Part shown: piece by piece, positions 27,130-35,986 of the stretch
Position numbering within the stretch: position 1 is the first letter of the stretch
Layout of the letters: every line of letters starts with the position of its first letter
Source: Pseudomonas protegens CHA0
GTDB taxonomy: Bacteria > Pseudomonadota > Gammaproteobacteria > Pseudomonadales > Pseudomonadaceae
Assembly (NCBI RefSeq): GCF_000397205.1
Contig: NC_021237.1
Span: 1,675,001-1,739,000 of the forward strand
Direction: 5' to 3'
DNA: 64,000 nucleotides
The notes under the pieces: generated by a model
Told to the model about the DNA's origin: nothing
The model's database searches: none
The model's input: only the letters and a program-made list of their open reading frames with translations
Translations under genes and position numbers: made by a program

Positions 27130-28077
27130 TCAGGCCAGCCCCTGCTCGGCGCAGACCTTGACTATCTGTTCACGGAACCAGGTCTGCGCGCTGTCCTGAT
27201 CGGTGTGCTGGCTCCACTGCATGTCCAGGCTGAATCCCGGCAGGCCGCTGGGGGCCTCGCAATGGTTGAACACTGCCTCGTTGGCCAGCAGTGCCTGGAT
27301 GCGCCGGGGCAGGGTGAGGAGGAAGTCGGTGCCGGTGATCATCTTCAGCGCTGCGCTGTAGCTGTTGGAGCGGGCGACGATCTGCCGCTTGTGGGCCTGG
27401 CGCGCCAGCCAGCCGTCCACCATGTTGCTGTCCGACGTCCAGGGCGTGGGAAACACGTGCCGCCGCTCGATGAACGACTGCAGGCTGAAGCGCGGTTCCC
27501 TGGGCGGGGTCGCACGCTTGTCGAAGACACACACCAGGTCGTCCTCCAGCAGCATCTGCGACTTGAAGTCGGCGTGGCGGCGATGGAAGTCGGGCCCGAA
27601 ACAGATCACCAGGTCGACGCTGCCATCGCGCAGGTCCTCGGCGGGAATATCACTTTCCAGCTTCTGCACGTTGACCGTCACCGGCAGGTCGGCGTAGTCG
27701 AAGCCCTTGAGCAGGCGCGGCAGGATCAACAGCTCGAAGTATTCCGGGGCACAGAGATTGAAGGTCACGGCCTGGCGGGTCGGGTCGAAGGCCGGCACAC
27801 CGCTGTGGCACAGGTTGATGCTCTCCAGGATCCTCAGCACGTGGTTGTACATGCTGGTGGCCTTGTAGGTCGGGCGCATGCCGGTGCGGGTGTTGATGAA
27901 CAGTTCGTCCTCGAAGCCGTTGCGCAGTTTCTTCAGGCAGTAGCTGACGGTCGACTGGCTGACGCAGAGGGTTTCCGAAACCCCGGTGACACTGCTTTGC
28001 TCGTACACCGCGATAAAGACCATGAGGTCCTGCATGTCGAGTTTTCTGAGCACATTGCTGATGAGCATCCGTTCCAT
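27130..28077 (-). CDS. LysR-family regulator
   Basis: This LysR protein has a helix-turn-helix in its first 75 residues (VTGVSETLCVSQSTVSYCLKKLR) followed by an effector domain. The start is uncertain: 28077 (MERMLIS) or 28068 (MLISNVLRK) fit, while the longest frame to 28221 overlaps the region upstream of the next gene. It converges on the tautomerase gene and has no obvious divergent target. Confidence 0.85.
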   Translation of the reverse strand: MERMLISNVLRKLDMQDLMVFIAVYEQSSVTGVSETLCVSQSTVSYCLKKLRNGFEDELFINTRTGMRPTYKATSMYNHVLRILESINLCHSGVPAFDPTRQAVTFNLCAPEYFELLILPRLLKGFDYADLPVTVNVQKLESDIPAEDLRDGSVDLVICFGPDFHRRHADFKSQMLLEDDLVCVFDKRATPPREPRFSLQSFIERRHVFPTPWTSDSNMVDGWLARQAHKRQIVARSNSYSAALKMITGTDFLLTLPRRIQALLANEAVFNHCEAPSGLPGFSLDMQWSQHTDQDSAQTWFREQIVKVCAEQGLA

Positions 28078-28248
28078 CCCGCTGAGCACCTGGCGCCGGT
28101 GGCGCGCAAACCGGATCGATGCTAGCGGAACGATCGTCCTAATTAAATGCCCGGGGCGGGGATTCGCGGACAGCATCGGGACATAAATGTCCGATAACAC
28201 GACCTGCGCAGTTTCGCGCACTGCAATGGTGCTTGTCCCGGGTAGATT

Positions 28249-29157
28249 TCAGGCCGCCGCGGCTGTCGGGCGGCTGCCGCGCACCAGGCCGAGCATGCCC
28301 AGGGCCACCAGCAGGGCGCCGAGCATTTCTGTCAACTGTGGCCCCTGGCCCAGCCACAACCAGTGGAACAGCGTGAGGAACAGGGTGCTCAGGTAGATGT
28401 AGGAAATCACCGTGGACGGGGCGATGACGCCGATGGCCCGATGCAGCAGCCAGAAGGTTGCCAGGGTGGCGAACAGCGCCAGGTACAGCAGCCACAGCAG
28501 GTCGTTGCCGCGCAGTAGCGCGGCACTGCGCCAGCCGCCACTGGCCAGGCTGGCGACAAACAGGAACAGCGATCCGAACAGCATGTTCCAGAAGGTCATG
28601 GCCGCCGGGCTGCGCCCTTGCAGGCTGCCGGCCTTGAAGCGCTGGCTCAGCGGCGAGTAGGCGGCCATGGCCAGGCAGCCCAGGGCGTAGATACCCATGG
28701 CGTACAGCGACGGCAATTGCCCTGGCGCGCCGCCCTTGAGGATCAGCAGCAGCGCCCCGGCCCCCGCCACCAGCATCGGCAGCAGGCGGCGCCGCAGGCC
28801 GCTGCCAGGCAGCAGCCAGGCTTCGAACACCAGGGTCAGGAGCGGCACCAGGGTGAACAGGGTCCCGGTGTTGACCGCCGAGGTATAGCGCAGGGCTTCG
28901 AACAGCGAACCGAAATACAGCGCCAGCAGCAGGCCCAGCAGCCCATGGGCGCGCAAGCCGGCCAGGGTCATGGGCGCCGAACCCTTGAGCCACAACAGAG
29001 GCACGAACATCAGCGCCGAGAACAACAGGCGCAGGGCAGTCAGCAGCACCGGGTCGATGGCCTGGCTGACCTCGGCGGCGGCAAAGAACGAAGCGGCAAT
29101 CAGCACCGCCCACAGCAGCATGCCAAGGTTGGCCTGGGTGAAGTTCGCCGGGTTCAT
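28249..29157 (-). CDS. EamA/DMT-superfamily permease
   Basis: This 302-residue protein has ten hydrophobic segments in two five-helix EamA repeats. It starts 16 bases after the cynX stop codon on the same strand, so it is probably the last gene of a cynX-eamA transcript. DMT permeases usually export metabolites or amino acid analogues. Association with cyanate genes suggests export or exchange of a cyanate-related compound, but no substrate can be read from the sequence. Confidence 0.87.
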   Translation of the reverse strand: MNPANFTQANLGMLLWAVLIAASFFAAAEVSQAIDPVLLTALRLLFSALMFVPLLWLKGSAPMTLAGLRAHGLLGLLLALYFGSLFEALRYTSAVNTGTLFTLVPLLTLVFEAWLLPGSGLRRRLLPMLVAGAGALLLILKGGAPGQLPSLYAMGIYALGCLAMAAYSPLSQRFKAGSLQGRSPAAMTFWNMLFGSLFLFVASLASGGWRSAALLRGNDLLWLLYLALFATLATFWLLHRAIGVIAPSTVISYIYLSTLFLTLFHWLWLGQGPQLTEMLGALLVALGMLGLVRGSRPTAAAA

Positions 29158-29173
29158 GATGGCCTCCCCCGGC

Positions 29174-30358
29174 TCAGCGGATGTGCTGGCGGTAATGTTT
29201 CGGATCGAAGCGCAGCACCATGAGGATCATCACCAGCATCACCGCGGCCAGTGACCACCAGGCCCATTCAAAGCTGCCCAGCTGGTCGCGGATCATGCCC
29301 GCCAGCAACGGCGACAGCCCGGCAATCAGGTAGCCGATGCCCTGCACGAAAGCGGTCAGGCCACCGGCGCGGCGCGGGTCGCTGAGGTGGTCCAGGGAGA
29401 CGATCAGGCTCATGGGAAACAGCCCGCCAATTCCCAGGCCCAGCAGGCACGGCCACAGCAGGCTGAGGTGTTTGGGGCTGAGGATCAGGCCGCAGAAGCC
29501 GGCGATGATCAGTACCAGCAGGGCCACCAGCACCAGGCGCCGGTCCTGGCTGCGGTTGGCGATGGCCGGGGTGACCAGCCCGGAAATCACTTCCATGGCG
29601 GTGAGAAAGCCCAGTAACAGGCCCGCGTTCTGCTCGCTCCAGCCGTTCTCCACGTAGTAGGGCGCCAGCCATGCCAGCACGCAGGTGTAGGAAGCGGTGC
29701 CGAGGCCGAAGAACACCGCCAGCAGCCAGGCCCGGCGATTACCGGCAAAGGACTCCCGTGCTCCACCTTTGCCCGGCAGCCTGGGCAGGGCCGCGCGCTG
29801 GGCGTACCAGAACACCAGGGCCAGCAGCGCCAGGGCGGCCCAGATCGCCAGGGCCAGGCGCCAACTGCCACTGTGGTTCATCACCAGGGGGGAGAAGGAC
29901 GCGGCCAGTGCTGCACCGCCCATGATCGAGGTGACGTACAGGCCCATGAACAACGAGACATTGTCGGCAAAGCGCGACTTGATCAGCGCCGGCAGCAGTG
30001 CCTGGATCAGGGCGATGCCGATGCCGGCCAGCACCGCGCTGAGAATCAGCTCGGCCGCCGAGTCCATGAACAGCCGCGAGACCGTGGCCAGGCCGATGAC
30101 CAGTAGCGACAGGACCACGGTGCGGTGCTCGCCCAGGCGCTGGCTGATGCCCATGCCGAAGAACATCGCCAGGCCCATGGCCATGACCGGCAGCATGGTC
30201 AGCAGGGAAGCCAGGCTGAAGCTCAAGGGGATATCGCCGCGAATGCCCGACAGCAGCGGGCCGACGGCGGCCATCGACGGACGCAGATTGAGCGCCACCA
30301 GAATCACACTGACCATCAGCCAGAGTGCGGGGCGGGAAGTTGCACGAACGTTTTCCAT
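29174..30358 (-). CDS. cynX: CynX/NimT-family MFS transporter
   Basis: This 394-residue carrier has 12 hydrophobic segments and the CynX/NimT signature near TM1 (LVALNLRPSMAAVGPLL, an NLR-P motif). In E. coli cynX follows cynT and cynS and is thought to handle cyanate; the order here is the same. The ATG giving MENVRATS is preferred over an upstream TTG. A large stem-loop lies between cynS and this gene, so it may have reduced or independent transcription. Confidence 0.85.
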   Translation of the reverse strand: MENVRATSRPALWLMVSVILVALNLRPSMAAVGPLLSGIRGDIPLSFSLASLLTMLPVMAMGLAMFFGMGISQRLGEHRTVVLSLLVIGLATVSRLFMDSAAELILSAVLAGIGIALIQALLPALIKSRFADNVSLFMGLYVTSIMGGAALAASFSPLVMNHSGSWRLALAIWAALALLALVFWYAQRAALPRLPGKGGARESFAGNRRAWLLAVFFGLGTASYTCVLAWLAPYYVENGWSEQNAGLLLGFLTAMEVISGLVTPAIANRSQDRRLVLVALLVLIIAGFCGLILSPKHLSLLWPCLLGLGIGGLFPMSLIVSLDHLSDPRRAGGLTAFVQGIGYLIAGLSPLLAGMIRDQLGSFEWAWWSLAAVMLVMILMVLRFDPKHYRQHIR

Positions 30359-30424
30359 GGTCGGACCTTCAACAAACAAGGACCCGATTAGGCGGCTCGG
30401 TCTGGAGTGGGGGCAAATCAGAAA

Positions 30425-30463
30425 GTCCGCGGTGTTATTTAAAAACTAAATAACACCGCGGAC
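30425..30463 (-). terminator. Perfect 16-bp stem-loop after cynS
   Basis: GTCCGCGGTGTTATTT (30425-30440) is the exact reverse complement of AAATAACACCGCGGAC (30448-30463), with a 7-base loop. Read on the minus strand it is followed by TTTCTGATTT, so it fits a terminator or attenuator about 100 bases after the cynS stop. It also lies in the leader of cynX, and a regulator site is possible. Confidence 0.6.
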
Positions 30464-30465
30464 CT

Positions 30466-30490
30466 GTAGCCGCTGCCGCAGGCTGCGATC
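30466..30490. repeat. Single REP element
   Basis: GTAGCCGCTGCCGCAGGCTG and the following CGATC form one REP palindrome of the same family as 25272-25294. It lies in the cynS-cynX gap directly beside the 16-bp stem-loop. Confidence 0.65.
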
Positions 30491-30566
30491 CGGGCCGCAG
30501 GGCCGCAAACCGGACGATACGCACGCCCGGCAGGCACCTACCGCTGGAGCAACCTGCAACCCGGGG

Positions 30567-31037
30567 TCAGAACGGCTTGGTCGGCAGGTACTTGCCGTCC
30601 AGGGTGATCACTGCGCGGGAACCGCCTTCCGGATCTTCGACCTTTTTGATGTCCAGCTTGAAGTTGATGGCGCTGATGATGCCGTCGCCGAACTGCTCGT
30701 GGACCAGGGCCTTGAGGGTCGAACCGTAGACTTGGAGCATTTCATAGAAGCGATACACGGTCGGGTCGGTGGGGATGCCGCCGGCGATGCTGCCGCGCAG
30801 GGGAATGCTCTGCAGCAGGCGGCTGGCGTCCTGGTCCAGGCCCAGCTTGTCGCACACCAGGTCGGCGGCGGTGGCCGGCAGGGCGTGCTGGCCCAGCAGG
30901 GCGGCGGTGACGAAAGCCAGGCTCAGCCCGGTGCCGTCGGTGAGGTCCTGCCACGACAGGTTCTTGCGCGCCTTGGCGTCGATGATGGTGTCGGCCAGGG
31001 CCAGGCGTGGAGCTTGGGCGAATTGGGATTGCAGCAT
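30567..31037 (-). CDS. cynS: Cyanate hydratase (cyanase)
   Basis: This 156-residue enzyme converts cyanate and bicarbonate to ammonia and carbon dioxide. The catalytic residues fall at the same numbers as in the E. coli enzyme: Arg96 and Glu99 in VYRFYEML and Ser122 in [10 protein letters not shown]. The N-terminal half is a helix-turn-helix-like domain (about 10-80). It lies 36 bases downstream of the carbonic anhydrase gene, which recycles the bicarbonate co-substrate. Expression is probably under CynR. Confidence 0.97.
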   Translation of the reverse strand: MLQSQFAQAPRLALADTIIDAKARKNLSWQDLTDGTGLSLAFVTAALLGQHALPATAADLVCDKLGLDQDASRLLQSIPLRGSIAGGIPTDPTVYRFYEMLQVYGSTLKALVHEQFGDGIISAINFKLDIKKVEDPEGGSRAVITLDGKYLPTKPF

Positions 31038-31073
31038 GGGGTGACTCCTCTTGAGTGACGAAACGGGGGCTGC

Positions 31074-31733
31074 TCAGGCAGCGCTGGAAGCTTGGCTGGC
31101 CAGGGCACAGGTGTGCGGGTACTCGGCCAGGGAGACGAAACGCTGGGTGTTGCCGTCGAGGGTGACGATGGCGCCGCTCTCGATGTCATAGACCCAGCCA
31201 TGCAGGTTGAGCCGGCCCTGTTCCAGGGCCAGGGCCACCGAAGGATGGGTCTTGAGGTTGGCCAGTTGGGCGATCACGTTGTCGCGCACCAGGGCGTCCA
31301 GGTGCTCGGCGGGCGAGGCGTGCTGGCGGGCGGCATTGATCACCTTGGCCGACTCGGCATGGCGCAGCCAGTTGGCCACGGCGGGCAGGTGGTCGAGGCA
31401 CTTGCAGGTGGAAATGGCGGTCATCGCGCCGCAGTCGGAGTGGCCGCAGATGACGATGTCGCTCACCCCCAGCACTGCCACCGCGTATTCCACGGTGGCC
31501 GATACGCCGCCCGGCTCGGGGCCATAGCTGGGCACGATGTTGCCGGCGTTGCGGATCACGAACAGGTCGCCGGGCTCTTGCTGGGTCAGCAGTTCGGGCA
31601 CCACCCGGCTGTCGGAGCAGGTGACGAACAGGGTGCCGGGGTTCTGGGTGCTGGCCAGTTGCTTGAACAGTTCACTGCGTTGGGGAAAGGCTTCGCGCTG
31701 GAACTTGAGGAAGCCGTCGATGATGTTCTGCAT
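31074..31733 (-). CDS. cynT: Beta-carbonic anhydrase of the cyanate operon
   Basis: This 219-residue beta-class carbonic anhydrase has zinc ligands Cys39, His98 and Cys101 and the Asp41-Arg43 dyad (CSDSR, CGHSDCG), the same numbering as E. coli CynT. It rehydrates the CO2 released by cyanase so that bicarbonate is not lost. AAGGAGA precedes the ATG. It is the first gene of cynTS and is divergent from cynR. Confidence 0.95.
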   Translation of the reverse strand: MQNIIDGFLKFQREAFPQRSELFKQLASTQNPGTLFVTCSDSRVVPELLTQQEPGDLFVIRNAGNIVPSYGPEPGGVSATVEYAVAVLGVSDIVICGHSDCGAMTAISTCKCLDHLPAVANWLRHAESAKVINAARQHASPAEHLDALVRDNVIAQLANLKTHPSVALALEQGRLNLHGWVYDIESGAIVTLDGNTQRFVSLAEYPHTCALASQASSAA

Positions 31734-31802
31734 GGGGTTCTCCTTGCGTCGCTGATGGGGCAAGGATGGAAGTTTTCAGCTATAGCGTCCAAGACCGGCT
31801 TA

Positions 31803-31817
31803 TTATGCTTTCCATAA
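31803..31817. promoter_or_regulatory. Probable CynR binding site
   Basis: TTATG-N5-CATAA is an inverted repeat with the T-N11-A form bound by LysR proteins. It lies in the 109-bp cynT-cynR divergent gap. Two CTATAG hexamers at 31780 and 31825 flank it. Confidence 0.55.
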
Positions 31818-31842
31818 GTACAGCCTATAGTTGGAATTCCCC

Positions 31843-32733
31843 ATGCTGTTGCGTCACATCCGTTACCTGCTGGCCGTGGCCGAGCATTGCAACTTCACCC
31901 GGGCTGCCGAGGCGCTGCATGTGTCCCAGCCGACCCTGTCGCAACAGATCAAGCAGTTGGAGGAGGGCCTGGGGGCGCCGCTGTTCGACCGTTCCGGGCG
32001 CAGCGTGCGCCTCACCGATGCCGGCCAGGCCTATGTCGCCTATGCCCGCCGCGCCCTGCAGGACCTGGAGGCGGCCAGGCGGGCGATCCACGATGTGCAG
32101 GACCTGAGCCGCGGCTCGCTGCGCCTGGCACTGACCCCGACCTTTACCGCCTACCTGGCCGGGCCCTTGCTCAGCCGCTTTTACCGGCAGCACCCGGGAA
32201 TCGGCCTGAGCATCGAGGAAATGACCCAGGACCGCCTGGAGGCGGCCCTGGCCGAAGACCGCCTGGACCTGGGTATCGCCTTCGCCGGCGAGCACCTGGC
32301 GGAGATCGAGAGTCAGGCGCTGTTCATCGAGACCCTGAGCCTGATGGTCGGCCCGCAGTATCCGCAGCCCGAGCGCCTGCCCTTGAGTGCCGAGGCCCTG
32401 GGCCGCCAGCCCCTGGTGCTGCTCAGCGCCGACTTCGCCACCCGCCGGCACATCGACCTGTATTGCCGGCAGCAGGGCATTGCCCCGCCGATCGCCGCCG
32501 AGGCCAATTCGGTCAGTGCGATTGTCGAGATGGTCCGGCGCGGGCAACTGGCGACCATCCTGCCCAGCTCCATTGCCCGGGAGCAGCCGGGGCTGCGCAC
32601 CCTGGCCTTGCAGTCACCACCGGCGCCGCGCAGCGTGGTGCTGCTGGGGCGCAAGGGCGCCTATCGCAGCGCCGCCTGCCAGGCTTTCCGGCAGCTGCTG
32701 CTGGATCAGGACGAGGGCGCGGCCAGCCACTGA
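31843..32733 (+). CDS. cynR: LysR-family regulator of the cyanate operon
   Basis: This 296-residue LysR protein has a helix-turn-helix in its first 60 residues (FTRAAEALHVSQPTLSQQIKQLE) and an effector domain with FDRSGRSVRLTDAGQAY. Position and orientation, divergent from cynTS, match E. coli cynR, an activator responding to cyanate. GGAA is the only ribosome-binding-like element, 6 bases before the ATG. Its last 28 bases overlap the 3' end of the convergent pheC-like gene. Confidence 0.9.
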   Translation: MLLRHIRYLLAVAEHCNFTRAAEALHVSQPTLSQQIKQLEEGLGAPLFDRSGRSVRLTDAGQAYVAYARRALQDLEAARRAIHDVQDLSRGSLRLALTPTFTAYLAGPLLSRFYRQHPGIGLSIEEMTQDRLEAALAEDRLDLGIAFAGEHLAEIESQALFIETLSLMVGPQYPQPERLPLSAEALGRQPLVLLSADFATRRHIDLYCRQQGIAPPIAAEANSVSAIVEMVRRGQLATILPSSIAREQPGLRTLALQSPPAPRSVVLLGRKGAYRSAACQAFRQLLLDQDEGAASH

Positions 32734-33494
32734 TTGACCACCCGGTCGTAGGCGCCGGTGGCCTTGCTCAGGTGCAGCCATTGGTCGACGTAGCTTTTCC
32801 AGGCCACATCGTCCCGGGGCAGGAGAAAGGCCTTCTCGCTGTATTGCAGATAGCGCTCGGGGTTGACTGCGCACAGCCCCGGCTTGTGCCGTTGCTGGAA
32901 GCGCGCCTCCGAGGCGTCGGTGATCATCACGTCGGCGCGGTGGGTCAGCAACTGATCGAAGATCGTCACGTTGTCGGCGAACAGGGTCAGGCTGGCCTTG
33001 GGCAGGTGGGCCCGGGCGAAGATTTCGTTGGTGCCGCCCGGTGGCTCGATCAGGCGCACCTCGGGCTGGTTGATCTGTTCCAGGGTCTGGTAGCGCTTGA
33101 GATCCTGGCAGCGCACCAGGGGGATCTTGCCGTCGATGCCCAGGGGCTGGCTGAAGAAGGCTTTTTTCTGCCGCTCCAGTGACACCGAAATACCGCCGAC
33201 GGCGATGTCGCACTGTTGGCTCTGGAAGTCCGCCATCAGGCCTTTCCAGGTGGTGTTGACCCACTTCACCCGCACCCCGAGGCTCTCGGCCAGGGATTCG
33301 GCCAGGCTGATGTCGATGCCTTCGTAGTGGCCGTCGTCGCGCAGGTAGCTGTAGGGCTTGTAGTCGCCGGTGGTGCAGACCGTCAGGTGGCCGCGCTCGA
33401 TCACCTGGTCCAGGTGCGAGGAGGGCTCCTGGGCGAAGCTCAGGGCTGGGGCGCTGAGGCCCAGCAGGGTACACAACAGCAGGCGCGGGAGCAT
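32706..33494 (-). CDS. pheC: PheC-like periplasmic cyclohexadienyl dehydratase
   Basis: This 262-residue protein has a signal peptide (about 1-21) and the fold of an amino-acid-binding periplasmic protein. Motifs TTGDYKPYSY, DIAVGGISVSLERQ, PPGGTNEIFARAHL, DNVTIF and YVDQWLH closely follow Pseudomonas PheC, which turns prephenate and arogenate into phenylpyruvate and phenylalanine in the periplasm. A plain solute-binding protein is the alternative; no ABC permease genes are adjacent. It overlaps cynR tail to tail. Confidence 0.8.
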   Translation of the reverse strand: MLPRLLLCTLLGLSAPALSFAQEPSSHLDQVIERGHLTVCTTGDYKPYSYLRDDGHYEGIDISLAESLAESLGVRVKWVNTTWKGLMADFQSQQCDIAVGGISVSLERQKKAFFSQPLGIDGKIPLVRCQDLKRYQTLEQINQPEVRLIEPPGGTNEIFARAHLPKASLTLFADNVTIFDQLLTHRADVMITDASEARFQQRHKPGLCAVNPERYLQYSEKAFLLPRDDVAWKSYVDQWLHLSKATGAYDRVVNQWLAAPSS

Positions 33495-33657
33495 GGAATC
33501 GTTCCTTGAGGGGCAGGGGGGCGGAGCATTATTGGCGCCAGCCGCCGGCCAGGCAAGGCAAGTACCGGTGCCGGAAGGCGATGCGGGCTTTCGACCTTTT
33601 TTTCACGAATGGCACGTTAACCTGTGGCCCCTGGATTCCAAAAAGAGTTCGCCGTTC

Positions 33658-34320
33658 ATGTCGTCCCATCCCCCACCGTCCATCGAACTGGAGTTCGCTC
33701 GGCGCTACGACCAGGAGCACGCGCGCGTCTGCCGCGAGCCCCGGCCAGCCGGGATCGGCGCACGCCTGGCCGTCTGGCGCACGGCGCGCCTGGTACGTCA
33801 CGCCCTGAAGGAAGCCGGCGAGCCGGGGCTGATCCTGGATGTGGCCTGTGGCGCCGGGCGCTACTGGCCGGTGCTGGGCGAGCACGGCAACCGGGTGATT
33901 CTGGCGGCGGACCCTTCCCAGGACATGTTGAACCATGCCCAGACCCACCACCCGGCCAGCCTGCTGAAGCGGGTCAAGACCTTTCACAGCTCGGCGTTCA
34001 ATATCGGCCTGTCGGCCAATGCGGTGGACTGCATCATCTGCATGCAACTCTTTGCCCACGTGACCCGGGGCGAGGATCGCCTGGCCCTGCTGCGCGAGTT
34101 CTACCGGGTCAGCCGGGACACGGTGATCCTGGCCACGCGGATCGAACCGCTGTTGCAGATCGCCCGACCCGCTTCTGCCAGCTCCGGCATGCTGCCGCTG
34201 GCCAGCAAGGTGCAGCTGGAAGCGGAGTTCCGCGAAGCCGGTTTTGAAGTGCTCGACCATCGGGACCTGCTGCCCGGTTGGGCGCCTTCGCGGGTCTATG
34301 TGCTGAGAAAACAGGGTTAG
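33658..34320 (+). CDS. Class I SAM-dependent methyltransferase
   Basis: This 220-residue protein has the motif I sequence LDVACGAGRYWPVL and a following acidic residue in AADPSQ, typical of class I methyltransferases. The second half has IICMQLFAHV and the motif near REFYRVSRDTVILAT. The start at MSSHPPPS is supported by a purine-rich AAAAGAG upstream. The substrate is unknown. It is followed by rnd on the same strand after about 120 bases. Confidence 0.82.
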   Translation: MSSHPPPSIELEFARRYDQEHARVCREPRPAGIGARLAVWRTARLVRHALKEAGEPGLILDVACGAGRYWPVLGEHGNRVILAADPSQDMLNHAQTHHPASLLKRVKTFHSSAFNIGLSANAVDCIICMQLFAHVTRGEDRLALLREFYRVSRDTVILATRIEPLLQIARPASASSGMLPLASKVQLEAEFREAGFEVLDHRDLLPGWAPSRVYVLRKQG

Positions 34321-34442
34321 CCCAGAGTCTCGGACTATTCTTGCCCTCCGGCAGATGGTTTCTCACTTGCTCTTGTCGGGTGAATGCTCGGAAATCGCCG
34401 GAGGCGATATATACTGCGCGCCATTCTTCAAGGGAGAGCCGT

Positions 34443-35576
34443 GTGGCCATCGATATACATTGGATTCGCGACAACGATAGCCTCGGTCAGCTTTGCGCCC
34501 AGTGGCAGCAGTTGCCATTCGTCGCCCTCGACACCGAATTCATGCGGGTCGACACTTTCTATCCCATTGCCGCCCTGTTGCAGATTGGCGATGGGCAGCG
34601 CGCCTACCTGATTGACCCTTTGACCATCGACAACTGGCAGCCACTGGCGGCCCTGCTGGAGAATCCGGCAGTGGTCAAGGTGGTGCACGCCTGCAGCGAG
34701 GACCTTGAAGTCCTGCTGCGCCTGACTGGCAGCCTGCCGGCGCCGTTGTTCGACACGCAACTGGCGGCCGCCTACCTGAACCTGGGTTTCTCCATGGGCT
34801 ATTCGCGCCTGGTGCAGGAAGTCCTGGGCATCGACCTGCCCAAGGGCGAGACCCGTTCCGACTGGCTGCAGCGCCCGCTGTCGGAAACCCAGGTCAGCTA
34901 CGCCGCCGAAGACGCCGTGCACCTGGCCCAGGTGTTCACCGAACTGCGGCCCAGGTTGTCCGAGGACAAGTACCGCTGGGTGCTGGAAGACGGCGCCGAG
35001 CTGGTGGCCAACCTGCGCCGCGAAGTGGACCCCTACGAGGTCTACCGCGAAGCCAAGCTGGCCTGGAAACTGTCCCGCGCCCAGCTGGCGGTCTTGCGTG
35101 AACTGTGTGCCTGGCGCGAGCGCGAGGCCCGTGCCCGCAACCTGCCGCGCAACCGTATCGTGCGCGAGCATGCCCTGTGGCCCTTGGCCAAGACCCAGCC
35201 GGACAACCTGTCGGCGCTGGCCAAGATCGAAGACATGCACCCGCGTACCGTGCGCCAGGACGGCGAGTTCCTCCTCGACCTGATCAAGCGCACCGCCAGC
35301 GTCGGCCCGGATCAATGGCCGCCGGCCGTGCCCGAACCCCTGCCGATCGAAGCCGCGGCCCTGCTCAAGCGCCTCAAGGCCGTGGGCCAGGCCCAGGCCG
35401 AGCGCCTGGGGATCGCCCCGGAAGTGATGCTGCGCAAGAAAACCCTGGAGAGCCTGCTCAAGAGCGGCTTCCCCAACGGGCCTTACCAATTGCCTGATTC
35501 GTTGCGTGGCTGGCGCCGCGAATTGATGGGCCAGGCGCTGCTGGACAGCCTGGCCACCGCCGGAGAACAGCCTTGA
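34443..35576 (+). CDS. rnd: Ribonuclease D
   Basis: This 377-residue 3'-5' exonuclease trims tRNA and other small RNAs. DEDDy residues are visible in [25 protein letters not shown] and YAAEDAVHL, followed by an HRDC domain (about 210-290). I chose GTG at 34443: AGGGAGA ends 5 bases upstream and the length matches Pseudomonas RNase D. A TATACT -10-like hexamer lies at 34410. It overlaps ycgL by 4 bases. Confidence 0.95.
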   Translation: MAIDIHWIRDNDSLGQLCAQWQQLPFVALDTEFMRVDTFYPIAALLQIGDGQRAYLIDPLTIDNWQPLAALLENPAVVKVVHACSEDLEVLLRLTGSLPAPLFDTQLAAAYLNLGFSMGYSRLVQEVLGIDLPKGETRSDWLQRPLSETQVSYAAEDAVHLAQVFTELRPRLSEDKYRWVLEDGAELVANLRREVDPYEVYREAKLAWKLSRAQLAVLRELCAWREREARARNLPRNRIVREHALWPLAKTQPDNLSALAKIEDMHPRTVRQDGEFLLDLIKRTASVGPDQWPPAVPEPLPIEAAALLKRLKAVGQAQAERLGIAPEVMLRKKTLESLLKSGFPNGPYQLPDSLRGWRRELMGQALLDSLATAGEQP

Positions 35577-35866
35577 AACGTATCTGCTCCATCTACAAAA
35601 GCCCGCGCAAGAACGAGATGTACCTCTACGTGCTCAAAAGCGAGGCTCTGGAACGCGTGCCGGAAAACCTGCTACTGGCCTTCGGCAAGCCGCAACATGC
35701 CTTCGACCTGGTGCTGAGCCCGGAGCGCAAGCTGTCCCGCGAGGACATCCACCAGGTGCTGGAAAACCTCGACAAGCAGGGCTACCACCTGCAGATGCCA
35801 CCGGCAGAAGACGAGTACATCGAGCACTTGCCCGAAGAGCTGCTGCGTCGCAATGATCCGGTCTGA
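35573..35866 (+). CDS. YcgL-domain protein
   Basis: This 97-residue protein begins [19 protein letters not shown], the YcgL family signature, and has the conserved [13 protein letters not shown]. It starts with TTG inside the last codons of rnd (TTGA overlap), so the two are translationally coupled. The family lacks a settled function; linkage to rnd is conserved in gamma-proteobacteria. Confidence 0.92.
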   Translation: MKRICSIYKSPRKNEMYLYVLKSEALERVPENLLLAFGKPQHAFDLVLSPERKLSREDIHQVLENLDKQGYHLQMPPAEDEYIEHLPEELLRRNDPV

Positions 35867-35916
35867 CCTGTAGGCGCCCGGTCCCGGGCCTCCTTGTAAG
35901 TGCAACTGACTGACCT

Positions 35917-35974
35917 GGCAGCCGCCTTGATCGATGGAGCGATTCTCCGTCGGCGGCTGCCTGCACCGTTTTTT
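35917..35974 (+). terminator. Rho-independent terminator after rnd-ycgL
   Basis: GGCAGCCGCC (35917-35926) pairs with GGCGGCTGCC (35952-35961). An inner GATGGAG/CTCCGTC stem extends the hairpin, and six T follow at 35969-35974. It ends only 12 bases before the next start codon. Confidence 0.85.
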
Positions 35975-35986
35975 AAGGTTTGAGCC

